A stretch of 64,000 nucleotides of DNA from Stictocephala bisonia. Lineage: Eukaryota > Arthropoda > Insecta > Hemiptera > Membracidae. Location: positions 8,680,717-8,744,716 of the forward strand of contig JAQJVL010000002.1 of the NCBI GenBank assembly GCA_035578905.1, read 5' to 3'. The position numbers were made by a program, and so were the translations under genes. Of this stretch, positions 11,600 through 23,017 are shown piece after piece. A model generated the notes under the pieces. That model did not search any database and had not been told where the DNA came from. It saw only the letters and a program-made list of their open reading frames with translations. Within the stretch, counting starts at the first letter, position 1. Every line of letters begins with the position of its first letter.

Positions 11600-11960
11600 G
11601 ATGCAAAAAATATCTGTTTCTCTGTCGTCTGCTAGTATCAGCTGATGCAAAAAAAATCTGTTTTTTTCTTAAAATGTACTAACTGTGTTTTTTCCACAGT
11701 GTTACCAACTCACACGATGCAGAAAAAAATATCTCAGTGCTGCCAACTCACACGATTTATTACATTATACTATAATAAATACATATACGATTATCAAATT
11801 ATTTCTATATTGCGTTTTTTAGGTGTTACAGTAATATTAATTTAAATTCGTAATCCTTTTACGTTAACTATAATAAATATATATACGATTATTAAATTAT
11901 ACTATATTAAATACAAATGCGTTAGTAAATACGTTAAAATATGTTCGTTAAGTATTAGGA
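11600..11960. repeat. Subterminal short repeats of the left arm
   Basis: TATCAGCTGATGCAAAAAA occurs twice (from about 11590 and 11636), and CCAACTCACACGAT occurs at about 11706 and 11747 with a variant at 12949. The motif ACTATAATAAATA with ATACGATTAT also repeats. Clusters of short subterminal repeats are a usual feature of DNA-transposon ends. Confidence 0.6.
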
Positions 11961-12339
11961 GAACAGAACTTGGCAAGATCTCTGAAGTCGAGCGTTGGCG
12001 CGCTATCATATCGCTTGACCCTAGTGTCAGCCTGGCGCGCGCTTTATCAGCCCGCTGGTGCACGACTTTTCTTGGCTACAATTACGGTTCCTCTTCACTT
12101 CTGCTAGCCTAATACTCTATTTATTTTAAAACCTCTAAAATCGTTCACCTGAGCTAAACAAGGTATAATATGTTTAAATAAAATTAATTGAAGGATTGTT
12201 CTTAACCAGTCAACGTCTTTTTTTCCCTGATTTAATCCTATAAAGAGTATTTACATTATAGTACCTACATCTAGTAGATGATATTCATATAATAATTAAT
12301 ATTTATATTTTTGAAAACTCTATGAAAAAGGTTATGCTT

Positions 12340-12536
12340 TAATTAAAGTGTATTTTTTTCTTGTTACACGGTATACAGTATTAATGTGAATTATAATAGT
12401 AATATTTTGTATTTTATATAGTATTAATTTGTTCTGATAATTAAAGTGTATTTTTTTCTTGTTACACGGTATACAGTATTAATGTGAATTATAATAGTAA
12501 TATTTTGTATTTTATATAGTATTAATTTGTTCTGAC
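12340..12536. repeat. 98-bp tandem duplication in left arm
   Basis: A segment starting AATTAAAGTGTATTTTTTTC and ending TTAATTTGTTCTGA is present twice in tandem, nearly identical. A diverged third copy lies at about 12745-12895. The right arm mirrors it near 28757-28952. Confidence 0.85.
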
Positions 12537-13324
12537 CGTTTAACATATGAACCAGAGGGTTTTTTCTTCTTGTTGTTGTATAGTTTTCATGTATTAAATA
12601 TTTAATTTAGTATTTAAAAATCATAAGGTAAAATACTATTCTATGAATTTAAATAGTACCTACATATAGTATGCGATATTCATATAATAATTAATATTTA
12701 TATTTTCGAAAACTCTATGAAAAAGGACAGGTTGTGCTTCAATTAACTAGTGTATTTTTCTTGTTACACAGTATTCAGTATTAATTTGAATAATAATAGT
12801 AATATTTTGTATTTTATATGATGTATTAATACTATATAAAATGTATTTTTCCAATAATTCTTATTTAATATATTATTAATTTGTTCAAACAAAATCGGTT
12901 TTTCTTTATATTATATCAAATGTACCAACTGTTTTTTCACAGTGTTGCTAACTCACACGATTATTTGCATAATACTATATACCAGTATTTTTTTCTTGTT
13001 GTCAGTGTAGACAACTTATGCTTTCATTCGTAGTATATTATAATAAATCCGTGTACTATAATAAGTGCATCGATATTTATTCTTTGTCACGTTATAATAT
13101 AATAATTGTTATGGCTGTAAATTTAATCAGATTAAAAAGGATTCTGGTTTTTCTGTTTGCATATTTTATTTCAATATTGCATGTATTTATACTATATGAA
13201 GTACATTGTTCATACTAAATCATTATTTTCGTTGTACTATAATAAATGTAATTAATTTTTATATACAAATCAGTTAGAATATCTTTGAAACAGCTTACAC
13301 AGGTAGTTTTAAAGTAATATTCAA

Positions 13325-13760
13325 TAAAAATCTGCAAAGAGCGGCAACTTCATCTGTATCTCAACAACATCCAAAGTTTAATCAATTGGTAAATATTTGT
13401 TAGAATGTTTATTTTTTAATATATGTGGTAGTGAGACAGATATAAAAATTCATATAGTTTAATAAAAATCTGCAAAGAGCGGCAACTTCATCTGTACATG
13501 CATGTTTTTCAACAACAACCAAAGTTTAGGTGACCTGACGACTATTTTTTTCTTTAATCAATTGGTAAATATTTGTAAGAATGGTTATTTTTAATAAATA
13601 CTCTATATGTGGTAGTGAGGCAGATATAAAAATTCATATAATTTAATACAACTCTACAAAGAGATGAAACTTCATTAGTAGACCTATCTGTACATGCATT
13701 TTCCTCAACAACAACCAAAGTTTCTAGTTGGCTCTGGTAACCTAAATGGTGACATTTTTT
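13325..13760. repeat. Degenerate ~140-180-bp tandem repeat, 3 copies
   Basis: Units begin AATAAAAATCTGCAAAGAGC (13325, about 13462, diverged at 13644) and contain CAACAACAACCAAAGTTT and GTGGTAGTGAG. The right arm has four copies at about 27455-27975. This one extra unit accounts for nearly all of the 157-bp length difference between the arms. Confidence 0.8.
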
Positions 13761-14409
13761 CTTTCATAAATGGTTCAATAATACTGTATTTACAGTATTT
13801 ATTCAAATAATAATTTATATTTAATATAGTAATAATTTGTTATGATCATTTAATATTCAAACCAGATGCGTCTTCTGCTAAAGGATAGATGTGTCTGAAA
13901 TTTGTTAGTAAATTTGATATTGGTAATGATTTAAATTATGAGTCAAGTAGTTCAATTATTATTCCCTCACACGTTAGTTAAAACAATCGAATAATATTGA
14001 ATTGCGAGCCATATTTAGACTCTATGTAATATTACAATATGTAGCATTCGCTTTAAGATATCAAATAAAGTCCCTCTATTTACTATACCATTATTTTAAC
14101 CTAATATCACAAATAATTACTTTACAGATGTAAATTGCTGTTATTTATTATAAATTTACTACAAGACTTCAATAAGTTACATTCTACTAATGACAAGGGT
14201 GTCAAAATAAAATTTGATACACATTTCATTTCAGACTTGTTAAAAAAACGTTATTCATCATTTGCATACTTAAGTCTTCTGTTGAGAAATTTTTTTTTTT
14301 TACGTGAGTGTATGAATATAGAATGGAAAAATAACAGTTTATTTTCTCTAATATATTACAATAGGCTATAGATGTAAAATTGTCTATACATTTCATTTCA
14401 GTTATCCAT

Positions 14410-17400
14410 TAGGATCTTACGCACAAGAGCCTTAAGTAAACTTTTAATCTAATATGTTAAACACATTATAGCTTGAAGTTCTGTAAATATTAAATGGATA
14501 AAAATGTTTAATTTCTCCTAGAAAGGATCTTCATACATGTCTAAACTATTATAATATACCACGATTAAATATAAATGGTACTTTAAGTTAAAAATATGTT
14601 TTTTCCTACTTTGTAAAGATAATGAATTGAATAATACTTTCTCTTATTAACGAATTGAGTAAATAAAACAACAATGAATCCATTTATAACTGTATAGTGT
14701 ATTAAGTGTCGTATATTATGTTGATAATTTATATTAATACGAGTCTTTTCTTATAATTTCAACATAAATATTACAAACGCGTATTGAAAAAACCGAACTT
14801 TCAAATAACTTTAAAAAATTTGTGACCGATTCAACACGATTAATTTATTTTAGTAAGGTCAAGATAACTTCATTATTATAGATTTTGGTATTTTTTAAAA
14901 ATAAGATATTATATTAAACGTTTATCGCAATAAAACGTTATACATTGTTACTGATTTACTCATTAAATAAAAACTAAACTCATTGGCTCAATTTGAACGG
15001 GGGAAAAAACAATATATAAATGGAATAATAATACAATATAGATACATTTCATTTCAGATATGCAAATCGTTCTTCTACACTTGTATTCTTAAGTGCATAC
15101 ATATGCCCTATGTTTAAGATGAAACGTTTCTTGTATATGAAAAATCTATCCAAGTTCAATTTTGTCAGTGTCCGTATGTTGTGCAAGGGAGAGAACTAAG
15201 TATCAGGCTTGTCAATTAGTTGAAAATCAGGGCAATAATACGTGTTTTTTATCCAACGTAAAGCTGTATGTTACCTAGTTTTACTGGTTGCTAGACTTGT
15301 TATAATACAGTCAAACTCCGTTAGTAACGAGATTATATGAGTTATTCACACTCATCCTACTTATGTAATCATTCATATTCACCTTAGAATACTTTTCAAC
15401 TTAGAATCTTTTGTTGCCTTCTCATATCTAAGAATAATACTTTATATTGTTTTCTCTTAAAATAAGCCGTGAGAGTAAATACTATAATGGATGTTATGTT
15501 TAAACCGAATATAGAATATATGTAGACAAAATAAGTATATACTTAAACGGTTGATTTGGTATACCCTGTGTTTTACAAATATAGAAATGAAGATGTAATG
15601 AAAATGATAGCAAAATTAATTAAACTTAGCTAAGTAAATTAATTTCGTGTTTTCATAATGATATTTTTATTAGTATTCGCATTACGGATTTCTAAAGAAA
15701 TGGCAAACATTAGAGCTTGCAGTTCTGTATATCTGGATAAATATTAAATGGATACAAATGTTTAATTTCTCAAATAAAGGATCTTCATAGATGTTCAACT
15801 ATTATAATAAACACGAGAGAAACGACAAAATATAAATGACACTTTAAATTAAAAAGTATAAGTTTTTCCTATTTTGTAAAGATAGTTTTTCTTATCAATG
15901 AATTGGGTAAATAAAACAACAATTTTATGAATCCATTAACATTATAGTTTTCTCAATGTCCGTACGTTGTGCAGGGGAGAGAACTGAGTATTACTGTCGG
16001 CTGAGCAGAACGAAGGAAGGATAAACGAAAAAAATAGTTTAATTTCTTATTAGTATAATGCAAATAAATGCAAGTCTTGTTGCATTGATGAAAATAAAAG
16101 AAATATCGATTAACAATTAAGCTGACAATATGATAGCACTCTAGAACTAGAAGTCTAAACTAAATATACCAATTATATTAACTTTTAAACCTAAGTAAAT
16201 TGGACAAAAAGGTCATATATGAGTAACTAAATTAATAAAATATGTATTTTTTAGTTAAATTGATTTTCAATTACGTTCATTCTAATTTTATGTGATTAAA
16301 TTTTAGTTTTTTCCTGAACATTTTCTGCATGATAAACATTGCCAATAAATGACTAAAATGTTTTAATAGTTAACTATTCTGAATTTTTTACATTTGAGTA
16401 AACAAATACTATAATTAGTCGTTTGACACTCAGTGTAAAGTTAGTTTTTTCCTATTTTGTAAAAGATAATTAAACAGATAAAACAATAATTTATAATTCC
16501 GCTAATAACTACATAGTGAATGAATGTTACATAGTATGCTACTAGTTCATAAAATGGTCTTTTTGCTTATGACTGATTTTAAGTTTATAATTTATTTTTT
16601 GGTAAACATGATAAAACAAATACACATGCCAACACTAAGGGGAAAATGTATATTACAAAACAAATACGACCAACTTAATTACATTGAACTGGTGTCAGTC
16701 CATTTATAAATATACACTTATGTAAATGTTTTTTTGTGTGTGATCCTTAATGATCGACTTCTTTTAAATTACAAACTAAAACGACTTAGACTAGAATATA
16801 CAAGCCTTGTAAATATAATACACTTCTGAGATAACCATTATGAGTATGATTGTAACTTGCTTTATAGTGCTTTACATATTATTGTTTAATAGTCTGTATA
16901 TCTGATCAAATATTACATATTTTGAATGGACAAAAACGTTCATATACAACAATTATAAAAGGACAATCATTTTAATACTTCATTTTTTATAAATACATAT
17001 ATTTATTTCAAATAATCTTTTTTACGATACCAGACAATGGTGTATATTAGACTAATGGATCATGAATGATTAGACAATACGCTGCTGTATCCTTTGGTAT
17101 ATCGGTATAAAGGTGTCTTCTCTTGGAAAGTCAGTTTATCGAAACAAGGCTGATCATCACCAACTATGTAGTATGACAATTAAAACCTTGTATACATATA
17201 ATATAAAATTTATTTATTTCCATTGAAACTATCATATGGATAGTACTTGCTGTTCAAGTACAGTTTTAAAATATCTGAGTTACAATAATCCACCTCAATG
17301 ACCTCATAAATGTGAATTAATACAAGTCATCAACATCGCAAAAATGTATGAATCAATCGATTTCTTTTAAATAGCCAACTAAATTAGTTTAGGATAAAAA

Positions 17401-18065
17401 TGAAGGTATTATACAAATGATACACTTCTTATATCACCATTAGGATGTTATACATAAGAGCTTCAAATAAAATGTTAGTCTAAAATGCTTTACATATTAG
17501 AGCTTAGAGTTCTGTAAATATAACTAGACATTAAATGAAGGAAACATTTTTTTATTTCTCAAAGAGGAGATCTTCATACGTATTCAACTACTCTATTAAA
17601 ACTTAGCGAAACGATTTAAATATGAATGACACTATGTTTAAGCAGGTTTTTCCTATTTTGTAAAGATAATCAAACGGATAAAACAATGCTGCTACTAGTT
17701 CATAAAATGGTCTTTTGCTTATGACTGATTTTAAGTGTATAATTTATTTTGGTAAACATGTCAAAACAGATATGACCAACTTCGTTACATAGAACTGGTG
17801 TCAGTCCATTTAGAGATATACACTTATGTAAATTTTTTTTGTATAATCCTTATTGCTTGACTTCTTTTAGATTACAAAATAAAACGACTTAGTCTAGAAT
17901 ATACAAGCCTTGAAAATATTAAATATTTTTTAAATGGACAAAAATGTTCATTTGTCAAATAACGGATATAAATTCATATACAACAATTATATCATACTTG
18001 AGCCAAACTATTAAATTTAAAGTTCATCAACGACTGTAAAGATAATTTATATAGTCAAATATTTG
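14410..18065. repeat. Degenerate ~1-kb subrepeats building the arm
   Basis: A composite block with TTAAATGGATAAAAATGTTT, AGGATCTTCATA, ACTATTATAATA and TTTTTCCTATTTTGTAAAGA recurs in changed form at about 14410-14700, 15690-15960, 17440-17720 and 17930-18080. Partial versions lie between. Much of the arm therefore derives from old amplification of one non-coding unit. The right arm mirrors it. Confidence 0.6.
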
Positions 18066-18168
18066 GGTAAATAAAACATTATACGAGATTGTTCTGTTAA
18101 GAAAAATATTCTTATTCTTTATTCTTTTACAAATTTTTCACATATTTATTTACAAATAATGTCCTTGC

Positions 18169-18609
18169 TCAGAATCTTTGAACTTGTGATTCTTCAACTC
18201 CTTTCAGCTCGGCCATTAGTCTGTTGTAGAGTTCTTCCCCACACTCTTTAGAACCGATGCTTTCAAATAATTTAATAAATGAGTATTCGTGATTTCTAAC
18301 TTTGTTGCAAACGTAACAATCAGGACCACAAGTAGCTGTTTCTGTATGGTCCCTCTTAAATTTTATATTTTCTACATCCTCGACCAGTTCAGCCATTCTT
18401 TGAAGTTTTTCTTCAGCTTCTGGACTCCAGCTAGGTTTTGCAAATCTCAGCTCAAACATGACCATCAGCAAGTTTGTATACATTGTACCTATGTTGTTAC
18501 CCGGAGTGTGATATAGTGTCTGAACAATACCTTTATGTAACCTGAAAACTGTGTTGAAAAAGTGGTGGGTGAATAGTAACAGATTTATATAAAATGTTTT
18601 CAAAATCAA
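18169..18609 (-). CDS. Unrecognised small protein, left-arm copy
   Basis: An open frame of 146 codons whose translation is identical to the right-arm copy (22526-22966). It is read outward from the palindrome centre. The region from the Met at 18481-18483 (104 codons, MYTNLLMVMF...) is the likelier coding part. The features, start choice and splicing argument are given under the right-arm copy. Poly(A) signals AATAAA follow at about 18145-18150 and 18118-18123 on this strand. Confidence 0.55.
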   Translation of the reverse strand: MILKTFYINLLLFTHHFFNTVFRLHKGIVQTLYHTPGNNIGTMYTNLLMVMFELRFAKPSWSPEAEEKLQRMAELVEDVENIKFKRDHTETATCGPDCYVCNKVRNHEYSFIKLFESIGSKECGEELYNRLMAELKGVEESQVQRF

Positions 18610-18803
18610 ACGGTTATGCTTAAATAGGATCCAGAAGTTGTTATTTTATCTTAAAGATACTGTTTCATACAAACAGTTCACTCTTAACAAGTGTGATAAT
18701 ATTTATAAGTCACATATGTTTACTATAGTACAGACAATTTTCAATAAATTAATAATACCGGTTTTTGAAGCTAAAAATACACATACGAATGAAAATAACT
18801 TAC

Positions 18804-18932
18804 GTTAAATTTCAATACCCATAACACATATAAAAAGTCTTGTGATATTTTAGTTATTTTTAGTATAATAAAAATTAAAGAATATGAAACTAAATCAACT
18901 GCCATGATGCTATTAAAACGAATCTCAGCCAT
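18804..18932 (-). other. Possible 5' exon of the arm gene, left copy
   Basis: Mirror of 22203-22331: an ATG-initiated open stretch of 43 codons ending at a consensus donor (GTAAGT on this strand). See the right-arm entry for the phase problem. Confidence 0.25.
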
Positions 18933-20406
18933 TTTACAGTTGTATTATTTTTTGTCTTTAGTTAGCATACATTTTTATTTATTTTTTTCCCAAAAAACTT
19001 GATATGATTTGTTTGTAACGTGGTTACTTTTAGTTGACAGCCATTGTAAAACTATACATTGTGAAGTCCAATAAATGAATTTGAATGTGAAGTGCAGTTG
19101 AACATTCAATACTTTCCCTTTCATCCAAATAATGAACTTTATACTTAAGGTAGCACTAAAAAACCATACACTGTACGAACAAAACTATACTTTGTCTAGC
19201 TATATAAATAATACAAATGTACATAACTAAACTTTATATTCGTATAATACATTTAAGTATGTAGGATTAACATAATGAACTTAGGTATAGGGTATTTATT
19301 TTATTTTACGATACCTATTTACGTTGTATTCATGTTATTTATGCATTTAATGTGGAATGGAAACTGTAATTTAGATAATAATTTATTTCTCAAACACAGT
19401 GAATTATTAGCATTGATATTAAGTAGCACTCAAATAATAATATGGAATGCAAACTATAAATTACTTTCAAAGCTAATTCTCATTCACTTTGTCTGATTAG
19501 AATTGATATTAAGAGGCATTCAAAATAATTCATATGACGTTTGTATAAATAAAACCATATGTCTATTTTAAACTAGCCAGGCCAGATGATTAAGGCAATA
19601 AGGAAAGAACAAAGTAACCCAAATGCCATTCAAAGACAAATAGAGCACACTTATTGTAGTAATGTATTACAAATAAAGTAACCAAAACCACAATTGTTAA
19701 ATGTAATTTTACACTTCATTGTTTTCTCTGAAATATATTTTTCCATGCCAAGGAAAATAACACATATGTTTTAATTGTCTATGTTACAATATAAATGTGT
19801 TGTTGCGTAATATTTAAAATAATTACTAGCAGTTTAAAACGTTCAACTGTTTATTATCCTCCAACTAAATTGTTGTACATTACAAGTTATGTGTTCTGAA
19901 TAAGTAATTTATAGAAAAAGAACATTTATTGAGAAAAGTTTCGTTGAATCACATAAATATTATTAAGTATAATTTAATACTGATACGTTATATGTTTAAG
20001 GCTTGAAGATAAATGAAACATATTACTTATAGTAAAATTTCTTTATTCAAAATATTAATATAGTAAAACACAGTTAGTTTGGATACATACTATCTATTAA
20101 CATAGCTTTATTCATTAAAATTATACGCATATAATACAATTTTAAAATAATCGTTATAAACTCAATTTGTCCTACTTCAAATCTACGTTTAGTTTGAAAT
20201 ATAATACATAATTACATTACGTTTTAAACTTTAATTTTTACTATTTTAATTAAAGAATATCACAAAGACAGATAGAGTAGCTTACGGTAACTTTTTAGTG
20301 CAGCTTCATTGATTTCGAACTGTACACATACACATATAAAGGGGCTTATATTACTAATTGTACTGTATAATTTATAATTTTTATTGTGAATATTTAATGT
20401 TAAACA

Positions 20407-20728
20407 CTAATGTGACATGTTACTTTATGTCTCATGCACTGTCTTATTAGTCAATTCAGAATTTGCAATATTATCCTATAACGTATTAGTTATAGGACAA
20501 CAAAAATATGAAAATTTAATTACGTTTATGTATGTAAATAAAATGTACACAGAAATGAGGCTAACAATATTGTTAATAAAATACGATTTGTTCTAATAAC
20601 CAGTGTGAATGTAAATATAGTTAATCTTAGCACGATGACCCGTACTAATAAGTCAAGATAACTATAGATAAAGTAAGAGGCCAACGCTGAAATTGATTTG
20701 TTGTAGCATGAGTACAAATTAGATTTCC
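20407..20728. other. Central spacer of the palindrome (322 bp)
   Basis: Unique sequence between the arms with no credible gene. It holds a small perfect hairpin, TCCTATAAC...GTTATAGGA at 20474-20497 with a 6-base loop. The spacer is the only unpaired part of the element, and it would be the loop of the large hairpin if one strand folded. Confidence 0.9.
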
Positions 20729-22202
20729 TGTTTAACATTAAATATTCACAATAAAAATTATAAATTATACAGTACAATTAGTAATATAAGCCCCTTTATA
20801 TGTGTATGTGTACAGTTCGAAATCAATGAAGCTGCACTAAAAAGTTACCGTAAGCTACTCTATCTGTCTTTGTGATATTCTTTAATTAAAATAGTAAAAA
20901 TTAAAGTTTAAAACGTAATGTAATTATGTATTATATTTCAAACTAAACGTAGATTTGAAGTAGGACAAATTGAGTTTATAACGATTATTTTAAAATTGTA
21001 TTATATGCGTATAATTTTAATGAATAAAGCTATGTTAATAGATAGTATGTATCCAAACTAACTGTGTTTTACTATATTAATATTTTGAATAAAGAAATTT
21101 TACTATAAGTAATATGTTTCATTTATCTTCAAGCCTTAAACATATAACGTATCAGTATTAAATTATACTTAATAATATTTATGTGATTCAACGAAACTTT
21201 TCTCAATAAATGTTCTTTTTCTATAAATTACTTATTCAGAACACATAACTTGTAATGTACAACAATTTAGTTGGAGGATAATAAACAGTTGAACGTTTTA
21301 AACTGCTAGTAATTATTTTAAATATTACGCAACAACACATTTATATTGTAACATAGACAATTAAAACATATGTGTTATTTTCCTTGGCATGGAAAAATAT
21401 ATTTCAGAGAAAACAATGAAGTGTAAAATTACATTTAACAATTGTGGTTTTGGTTACTTTATTTGTAATACATTACTACAATAAGTGTGCTCTATTTGTC
21501 TTTGAATGGCATTTGGGTTACTTTGTTCTTTCCTTATTGCCTTAATCATCTGGCCTGGCTAGTTTAAAATAGACATATGGTTTTATTTATACAAACGTCA
21601 TATGAATTATTTTGAATGCCTCTTAATATCAATTCTAATCAGACAAAGTGAATGAGAATTAGCTTTGAAAGTAATTTATAGTTTGCATTCCATATTATTA
21701 TTTGAGTGCTACTTAATATCAATGCTAATAATTCACTGTGTTTGAGAAATAAATTATTATCTAAATTACAGTTTCCATTCCACATTAAATGCATAAATAA
21801 CATGAATACAACGTAAATAGGTATCGTAAAATAAAATAAATACCCTATACCTAAGTTCATTATGTTAATCCTACATACTTAAATGTATTATACGAATATA
21901 AAGTTTAGTTATGTACATTTGTATTATTTATATAGCTAGACAAAGTATAGTTTTGTTCGTACAGTGTATGGTTTTTTAGTGCTACCTTAAGTATAAAGTT
22001 CATTATTTGGATGAAAGGGAAAGTATTGAATGTTCAACTGCACTTCACATTCAAATTCATTTATTGGACTTCACAATGTATAGTTTTACAATGGCTGTCA
22101 ACTAAAAGTAACCACGTTACAAACAAATCATATCAAGTTTTTTGGGAAAAAAATAAATAAAAATGTATGCTAACTAAAGACAAAAAATAATACAACTGTA
22201 AA

Positions 22203-22331
22203 ATGGCTGAGATTCGTTTTAATAGCATCATGGCAGTTGATTTAGTTTCATATTCTTTAATTTTTATTATACTAAAAATAACTAAAATATCACAAGACTT
22301 TTTATATGTGTTATGGGTATTGAAATTTAAC
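22203..22331 (+). other. Possible 5' exon of the arm gene, right copy
   Basis: An ATG opens 43 codons (MAEIRFNSIM...) that end exactly at AAC|GTAAGT, a perfect donor. A polypyrimidine-AG acceptor (TTTTCAG) lies 262 bp downstream at 22593. The join is out of frame with the 146-codon frame: the exon ends in phase 0 and the acceptor needs phase 2. So this is either a 5' leader carrying a short upstream frame or a chance match. Confidence 0.28.
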
Positions 22332-22525
22332 GTAAGTTATTTTCATTCGTATGTGTATTTTTAGCTTCAAAAGCCGGTATTATTAATTTATTGAAAATTG
22401 TCTGTACTATAGTAAACATATGTGACTTATAAATATTATCACACTTGTTAAGAGTGAACTGTTTGTATGAAACAGTATCTTTAAGATAAAATAACAACTT
22501 CTGGATCCTATTTAAGCATAACCGT

Positions 22526-22966
22526 TTGATTTTGAAAACATTTTATATAAATCTGTTACTATTCACCCACCACTTTTTCAATACAGTTTTCAGGTTACAT
22601 AAAGGTATTGTTCAGACACTATATCACACTCCGGGTAACAACATAGGTACAATGTATACAAACTTGCTGATGGTCATGTTTGAGCTGAGATTTGCAAAAC
22701 CTAGCTGGAGTCCAGAAGCTGAAGAAAAACTTCAAAGAATGGCTGAACTGGTCGAGGATGTAGAAAATATAAAATTTAAGAGGGACCATACAGAAACAGC
22801 TACTTGTGGTCCTGATTGTTACGTTTGCAACAAAGTTAGAAATCACGAATACTCATTTATTAAATTATTTGAAAGCATCGGTTCTAAAGAGTGTGGGGAA
22901 GAACTCTACAACAGACTAATGGCCGAGCTGAAAGGAGTTGAAGAATCACAAGTTCAAAGATTCTGA
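22526..22966 (+). CDS. Unrecognised small protein, right-arm copy
   Basis: I do not recognise this protein. The full frame is 146 codons, but its first ~22 codons look intronic: a pyrimidine-rich tract runs into TTTTCAG at 22587-22593, a good 3' splice site. The Met at 22652 (104 codons) is therefore the likelier start. From there the protein has a hydrophobic start (LLMVMFELRF) and an acidic, probably helical middle (EAEEKLQRMAELVEDVENIK). A cysteine cluster CGPDCYVCNK sits near residues 60-69 of the 104, and the end is charged (AELKGVEESQVQRF). Translation is identical in both arms although the nucleotides are not wholly identical nearby. Two AATAAA signals follow (22985, 23012), so it looks like the terminal exon of a transcribed gene. 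A captured host gene or an element gene are both possible. Confidence 0.55.
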   Translation: MILKTFYINLLLFTHHFFNTVFRLHKGIVQTLYHTPGNNIGTMYTNLLMVMFELRFAKPSWSPEAEEKLQRMAELVEDVENIKFKRDHTETATCGPDCYVCNKVRNHEYSFIKLFESIGSKECGEELYNRLMAELKGVEESQVQRF

Positions 22967-22984
22967 GCAAGGACATTATTTGTA

Positions 22985-23017
22985 AATAAATATGTGAAAA
23001 ATTTGTAAAAGAATAAA
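22985..23017 (+). promoter_or_regulatory. Polyadenylation signals after the arm gene
   Basis: AATAAA at 22985-22990 and again at 23012-23017, 19 and 46 bases after the stop codon. This is the usual layout for a eukaryotic mRNA end. Confidence 0.5.

Larger units (their letters stand above)
11372..20406 (+). repeat. Left arm of giant inverted repeat (9,035 bp)
   Basis: It pairs base by base with the right arm. From 16524 to 20406 the paired coordinates sum to a constant 41135, so there is no net indel over 3.9 kb. Outside the 13.2-14.7 kb block the sum becomes about 41292, a length difference of 157 bp explained by tandem-copy number. Scattered single-base differences exist, for example at 18553 against 22582. 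Confidence 0.95.

Noticed and set aside
19275..19496. 73-codon frame (and mirror 21639-21860)
   Set aside because: Hydrophobic AT-driven sequence with no splice, start or poly(A) context; identity between arms follows from the palindrome.
20526..20777. 83-codon frame across the palindrome centre
   Set aside because: Made of low-complexity Tyr/Ile/Leu/Ser codons from AT-rich DNA, runs from spacer into arm, with no motif.
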